From NCBI GenBank assembly GCA_009176605.1, contig SEYY01000963.1, forward strand, positions 226,394-246,393: a stretch of 20,000 nt of DNA, written 5' to 3'. The translations under genes and the position numbers were made by a program. Shown one piece after another: positions 15,000 to 20,000 of the stretch. The stretch's first letter is position 1; every line of letters starts with the position of its first letter. This DNA comes from Armadillidium nasatum. Taxonomy: Eukaryota > Arthropoda > Malacostraca > Isopoda > Armadillidiidae. The notes beneath the pieces are model-generated. The model saw nothing but the letters and a program-made list of their open reading frames with translations, was not told the DNA's origin and made no database searches.

Positions 15000-15343
15000 T
15001 TAAGATTGAACATAATTGTTAAGTCTGAGGTCGGAGAGTTGGACAGAGAAAGAATGAAACTGTGTAGAAAGTCGTGTCGCACGAGCCCTTTTCAGTGGAG
15101 GAGGTATGAGACTTGAGAGTTCAGAAGAGCAGTGTCCGTTGTAATAGCGATAATGTAGAGAGAGTGAACCAACAATTCGACGGGCAGAAAGAGATTGGAG
15201 AGAGTTAGTAAGAGCAAAAATGTTTGTAAGGCGAAAAATACTATACTCCATCTTTTTGAGAAGGACTGTATGTGGGGAACCACCCCAGATGTGTGAGAGT
15301 ACTTCATAGAGGAGCGAACAACACCTCTATAAAGAGAAAGCAA
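15000..15343 (-). pseudogene. LINE copy 2 C-terminal region, truncated
   Basis: Two overlapping frames. One (15343 on) gives LSLYRGVVRSSMKYSHTSGV, the start of the post-RT region. The other, 83 residues to a stop at 15000, gives LTNSLQSLSARRIVGSLSLH, YYNGHCSSELSSLIPPPL and FSVQLSDLRLNNYVQS. In LINE copy 1 the same region continues through an [10 protein letters not shown] block for about 40 more residues. Here that block is absent, so the 3' end is missing from 14999 on. Confidence 0.75.
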
Positions 15344-16250
15344 CTGGGGGACGTAATAAAATAAATAAGTCGCCTCAGAACACTCAACTTCTTAGAAGCT
15401 TGTTTAGAAAGAGAAGTAATGTGATCTTTCCAAGAAAGATCCCAAGAAAAAGAAACACCGAGAATATTGAGGACAAATGAAGGTATGAGTAGAGTGTTTC
15501 CGAAGAAGAAATCATTGCTGTGTGTAAGGGTATGTCGAGTAGAAAAATGGAGAGATTGAGTTTTTGAGGCATTGATAACGACCATGTTTTCTCTGGCCCA
15601 ATTCGAATTACGAGAAAGATCAGAGGTAGTTGCTCCAAGGCCACTCACCCTTCTTGCATCAAATAACTGCTGTTTGGAGGGGCATCTTTCAAAGTGAAAG
15701 GAGTAACGAAGGGTGGAGTCATCAGCATAGGAGTGGATAAGTGATAAAGTAATAGAGAGAAGGTCATTAATGAAAAGTAGAAAAAGAGTTGGGAATAGGA
15801 CAGATCCTTGAGGAACACCACTATTTATAGATTTATAGGAAGAATGGTGATCGTCTACAACAGCTTTTATAGAATGACCAGAAAGGAAATCAGAGAGAAA
15901 GTCAAAGTGAGAAGGATAAATTTCGAAAGAGGTAAGTTTGGAAATCAAAGCTTTGTACCAGACTCTATTGAAAGCTTCGATATGTCTATCGAAAGATTCT
16001 CCGAAACACCGAAGAATAAAGAAACAAGAATCAGAAAGAAGGAAAAGAAGATCACCAGTAGAGCGTTCATTACGAAAGCCATTTTGGCGATCAGAGATAA
16101 GATTAGAAGAATTGAGATGTTTTCAAATCTTCCTGTTAAGGATAGATTCGAAAACTTTAGAGAGAACGGAGGTTAAAGAAATGGGCCTATAGTTAGAGGG
16201 TTGAGAGAGGTCCCTCTTCTTAGGCATAGGCTAAATGAGTAGGGAAAGGA
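15304..16250 (-). pseudogene. LINE copy 2 reverse transcriptase
   Basis: A 214-residue frame (15304-15948) holds the core: FLSDFLSGHSIKAVVDDHHS, NSGVPQGSVLFPTLFLLFIN, then HSYADDSTLRYSF with the active-site Y-A-D-D at codons 15729-15718, then NMVVINASKTQSLHFSTRH and LNILGVSFSWDLSWKDHIT. These are RT motifs 3 to 7 (palm and thumb). Motifs 1 and 2, including the first catalytic aspartate, lie in other frames between 15948 and 16250. All three Asp positions seem alignable but the frame is broken near 15948, and the frame ends at LFAPL where the family continues. Confidence 0.85.
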
Positions 16251-16253
16251 AGG

Positions 16254-16697
16254 TCAAAAAAGAGAGACAAAGACGAAATAGTTTACCAAGGCAGGTGCAA
16301 GCTCAGAAGAACAAGTGTTGAGAACCACAGGAGGAACATAATCAAGATCATACGCCTTTTTAGTGTTAAGCTCAGAGAAAACAAAAATGACATCTTTAGA
16401 AGAAATTACATTATTAGGCGTAAATGAGTTGGAGATGGTTAAACGAGGAGTTACAGCTCCGAAATCGTCTAAGGTAGAGTTAGAGGTAAAGATTTGAGCG
16501 AAGAGTTCAATGTTAGTAGAAGTTAAAATAACATTTGTGCCATCAGAAGATACTAGAAGAGAGAAAGAGAAAGATGCAAAGCTAGAGTTAACATTTTTTG
16601 CAATGCCAGAAAGGCCAAGAGGAAGATGAATCAGAAAGATTATTTCATTTACAACTGAGAAAAGAATTTTTGGTGTCACGAAGAATAGATTTTGCAC
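16254..16697 (-). pseudogene. LINE copy 2 linker and first RT motifs
   Basis: A 147-codon frame. It contains GLSGIAKNVNSSFASFSFS, SSDGTNVILTS, NIELFAQIFTSNSTLDDFG and SELNTKKAYDLDYVPPVVL. The last block is the RT motif-1 type sequence (usually LNPRKAYGPDGVPPVVL), here with Gly to Asp changes. The frame ends at VNYFVFVSLF, where a shift occurs. Confidence 0.75.
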
Positions 16698-16757
16698 GAT
16701 TCCGAGATGAAATATAAGTTGAATGAGTTTCTAGAGTTTGAAGACGACTGTTTCCTT

Positions 16758-17434
16758 TCAATATAAGGGGGTCTGTTCTTGCGGAAGACGGGGAGAGACA
16801 GAACAAGAAACAGAAATAAGAAGGTGATCGGATAAACCTATAGGTGGAAAGAGTTTAGCAGTATAAGGAGAAAGATAAGAGGTTAAGAAAAAATCAAGTA
16901 TGTTGAATTCATCACCAAGACTGTCAGGGATACTGGTAGGGAGTTGCACTAACTGCTCAGGTTGTTCTGGAAGAAAAATCATAGGTAAGTTCACCAGCTG
17001 GATCATGAAAATTATTGGTTGTGGTGAACACTGAAGTCACCTAAAATGATACTTTCAGGGAGATTAGAAGAGGAAAGAATGTGCTCAATTTTGGAGTTTA
17101 AATCGTCGGAGAATTTTTTATAATCAGTAGAATTAAGAGATAAATTGATAGAACAAATAAATTTAGTATTATAATTGTAAGGAGCTTAAGTCATAAATTC
17201 AGAAGACTCCGAATTAGAGACACGAGAACAAACAACACCGTTGCGCACATATGAGTAACATCCGCCTTTGTCTCTGAAAATTGAGAATAGAGATAGTAGG
17301 AGGTAACAAAAAGATTTGTTGTCATTGCACCCAAGCACCTGAGTTTCAGATAAGAACAAGATATGAAGTTTAGAAGAACAGAGATAGTGTTCGACAAAGG
17401 GGAAAATCAGAAAAAAACGCGAATGTTGTAGAAA
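16758..17434 (-). pseudogene. LINE copy 2 endonuclease, frame-broken
   Basis: The N-terminal part gives HILFLSETQVLGCNDN (the SET glutamate that binds metal, near 17360) and a GGCYSYVRNGVVCSRVS-like stretch near 17260, in separate frames. Then comes ESIILGDFSVHHNQ near 17050 (the GDF(N/S)xH motif). The clean frame 17006-16758 gives LVQLPTSIPD, NILDFFLTSYLSPYTAKLFP and GLSDHLLISVSCS, in which SDH is the catalytic histidine motif. All landmarks of an APE-type endonuclease can be found, spread over three frames. Confidence 0.78.
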
Positions 17435-17614
17435 TTAATGAAAACAAGAAGACAGTGCACAGGGGCAAGCCGGACGCGAGTTATTGACGACATCATCCCC
17501 ATCATCGGAGACTGCCAACTCCCAAATGATGATGATGGGGTGAGAGATGGATGAGGGGCATTCTTTGCATGCCGCCTCTCTAAGCATCTCCGAGGTAGCT
17601 TGATGTTTCGCCAT
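17435..17614 (-). pseudogene. LINE copy 2 N-terminal segment before the endonuclease
   Basis: A 59-codon frame beginning at ATG (17614-17612): MAKHQATSEMLREAACKECP and, near its end, SRPACPCALSSCFH. It leads straight into the NIR block that opens the endonuclease (near 17420), in another frame. Similar short Ser/Pro/Cys-rich leaders precede the endonuclease in elements of this kind. The ATG is real, but whether it is the original start is unknown. Confidence 0.55.
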
Positions 17615-17640
17615 TTTTCTTTTGTTTAAAAGGTTATGTA

Positions 17641-18197
<557 letters not shown>

Positions 18198-18302
18198 ATA
18201 TGTCAATGAAATGTATTTTTCTTGGACAAACTTAAATGGCATTCTGCATATTAATTGTAGGTTGTCAAAGAACACTTTCAACCAATCATAAAACATATGT
18301 CC

Positions 18303-18841
<539 letters not shown>

Positions 18842-18929
18842 TGATAGTGTAAGAAGAGAGAGAAGCATTATTTGGACAACTTGTAAGCGTTTGAAGAGAT
18901 TTAGTGAAAGTGGGAAAGTGAGTTTTTGA

Positions 18930-19300
18930 GTCTCAACCCATTCAAGAAAGTCACATGAATAGATCCACCTAAGATGGATGATGTTACAGTAAAGACGAGC
19001 GAACCTCTATACGGAGCATGAAACAGAGAAGGTGTGGATATGTTTTGATGGAGCTCAGTAAGCATTCCGAAAGACCATTCCACCCCGAGCTATAATCATA
19101 TCATATGATGAGAGGTCACCAAAGTACGACCAGAAATCCGACCGATCAATCCTTACCACCAAAAAATGATGTCTTTAAGCTCAACATTGATCTTTATATG
19201 AAAATTAAGACAGAATACGAGTTGCTGTCATTGCCCTCAAACACATGAATTTCAGTTATAAACAAAGGTGAGATCTAAAAAAAATAGAGGGGGTTCAGTT
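18930..19300 (-). mobile_element. LINE fragment 4: decayed endonuclease N-terminal region
   Basis: The minus strand near 19260-19215 reads ITEIHVFEGNDSNSYSV, which aligns with LSETQVLGCNDNKSF of LINE copy 2, retaining the catalytic Glu. At the base level TGCTGTCATTGCCCTCAAAC (19224) matches TGTTGTCATTGCACCCAAGC (17319) in the same order and orientation. The remainder down to about 18930 sits where the rest of the endonuclease should be, but I could match no further motif, so the left limit is a guess. Confidence 0.5.
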
Positions 19301-19392
19301 CAGCAAAGTGATAACTAAAAAAAAAAAAAAAATGTGAGGTTCGCAAACATTAGTAACGAACGGAGATCAAGCTCCAATAAGCCCGTTAGGTC

Positions 19393-20000
<608 letters not shown>

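Larger units (their letters stand above)
15000..17640 (-). mobile_element. LINE copy 2: non-LTR retrotransposon, most complete copy, frame-broken
   Basis: On the minus strand the order is an N-terminal segment with ATG at 17614, endonuclease (17434-16758), linker (16697-16254), RT (about 16250-15304 with intact GVPQGS and YADD) and C-terminal region to 15000, where the sequence stops short of the usual end. There are at least five frame breaks, so it is inactive. Its 5' side faces a (TA)n array at 17772. LINE copy 3 and the 18930-19300 fragment resemble it at the base level. No RNase H domain is visible. No target duplication was found. Confidence 0.85.

Noticed and set aside
15808..16192. 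Plus-strand frames of 122 and 84 codons rich in Arg, Lys and Glu
   Set aside because: They are antisense to the RT and linker of LINE copy 2, whose motifs are clear on the minus strand.

Overview
The window looks like animal nuclear DNA from a repeat-dense, AT-rich genome, most likely an arthropod and probably a malacostracan crustacean such as a decapod. The basis is 18 long (TA)n arrays plus (TC)n, (GA)n and (ATT)n arrays, several decayed non-LTR retrotransposons of a type I associate with decapod genomes, a Penelope-like element and a tRNA-derived SINE. The taxon is inferred, not proven. I see no convincing host protein-coding gene, rRNA or functional tRNA. The coding signal is all retroelement remnant.

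Layout: 1-1204 is anonymous AT-rich DNA. 1205-1312 is a GC-rich hexamer element followed by a (TA)n array, which abuts the 3' end of LINE copy 1 (1420-4000, minus strand, endonuclease to RT to C-terminus). 4129-4915 holds simple arrays enclosing a 96-bp element with terminal inverted repeats (element A). 4916-5985 is an inverted, tail-to-tail pair of Penelope-like fragments, each ending in a GIY-YIG endonuclease region. 5986-6179 is element B, a longer relative of element A. 7142-7407 is element C, a (TATCGG)-rich element with a 13-bp terminal inverted repeat, flanked by (TA)n on both sides. 7889-8054 is a tRNA-derived SINE whose 3' hairpin matches the 3' end of LINE copy 1. 8055-10055 is simple repeats, a minisatellite and anonymous DNA. 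10056-11056 is LINE copy 3, badly decayed. 11057-14820 is simple repeats, a SINE fragment and anonymous DNA. 15000-17640 is LINE copy 2, the most complete, with all regions recognisable but many frame breaks. 17640-20000 is simple repeats, a possible tRNA-like head and a fourth LINE fragment at about 18930-19300.

No genes act together here in a host pathway. The relationships are among mobile elements. The SINE probably borrows the replication machinery of LINE copy 1, judged by the shared 3' hairpin. LINE copies 2 and 3 are one family. Elements A, B and C look like non-autonomous, hAT-like DNA elements whose bodies have become hexamer arrays and which sit against (TA)n tracts.
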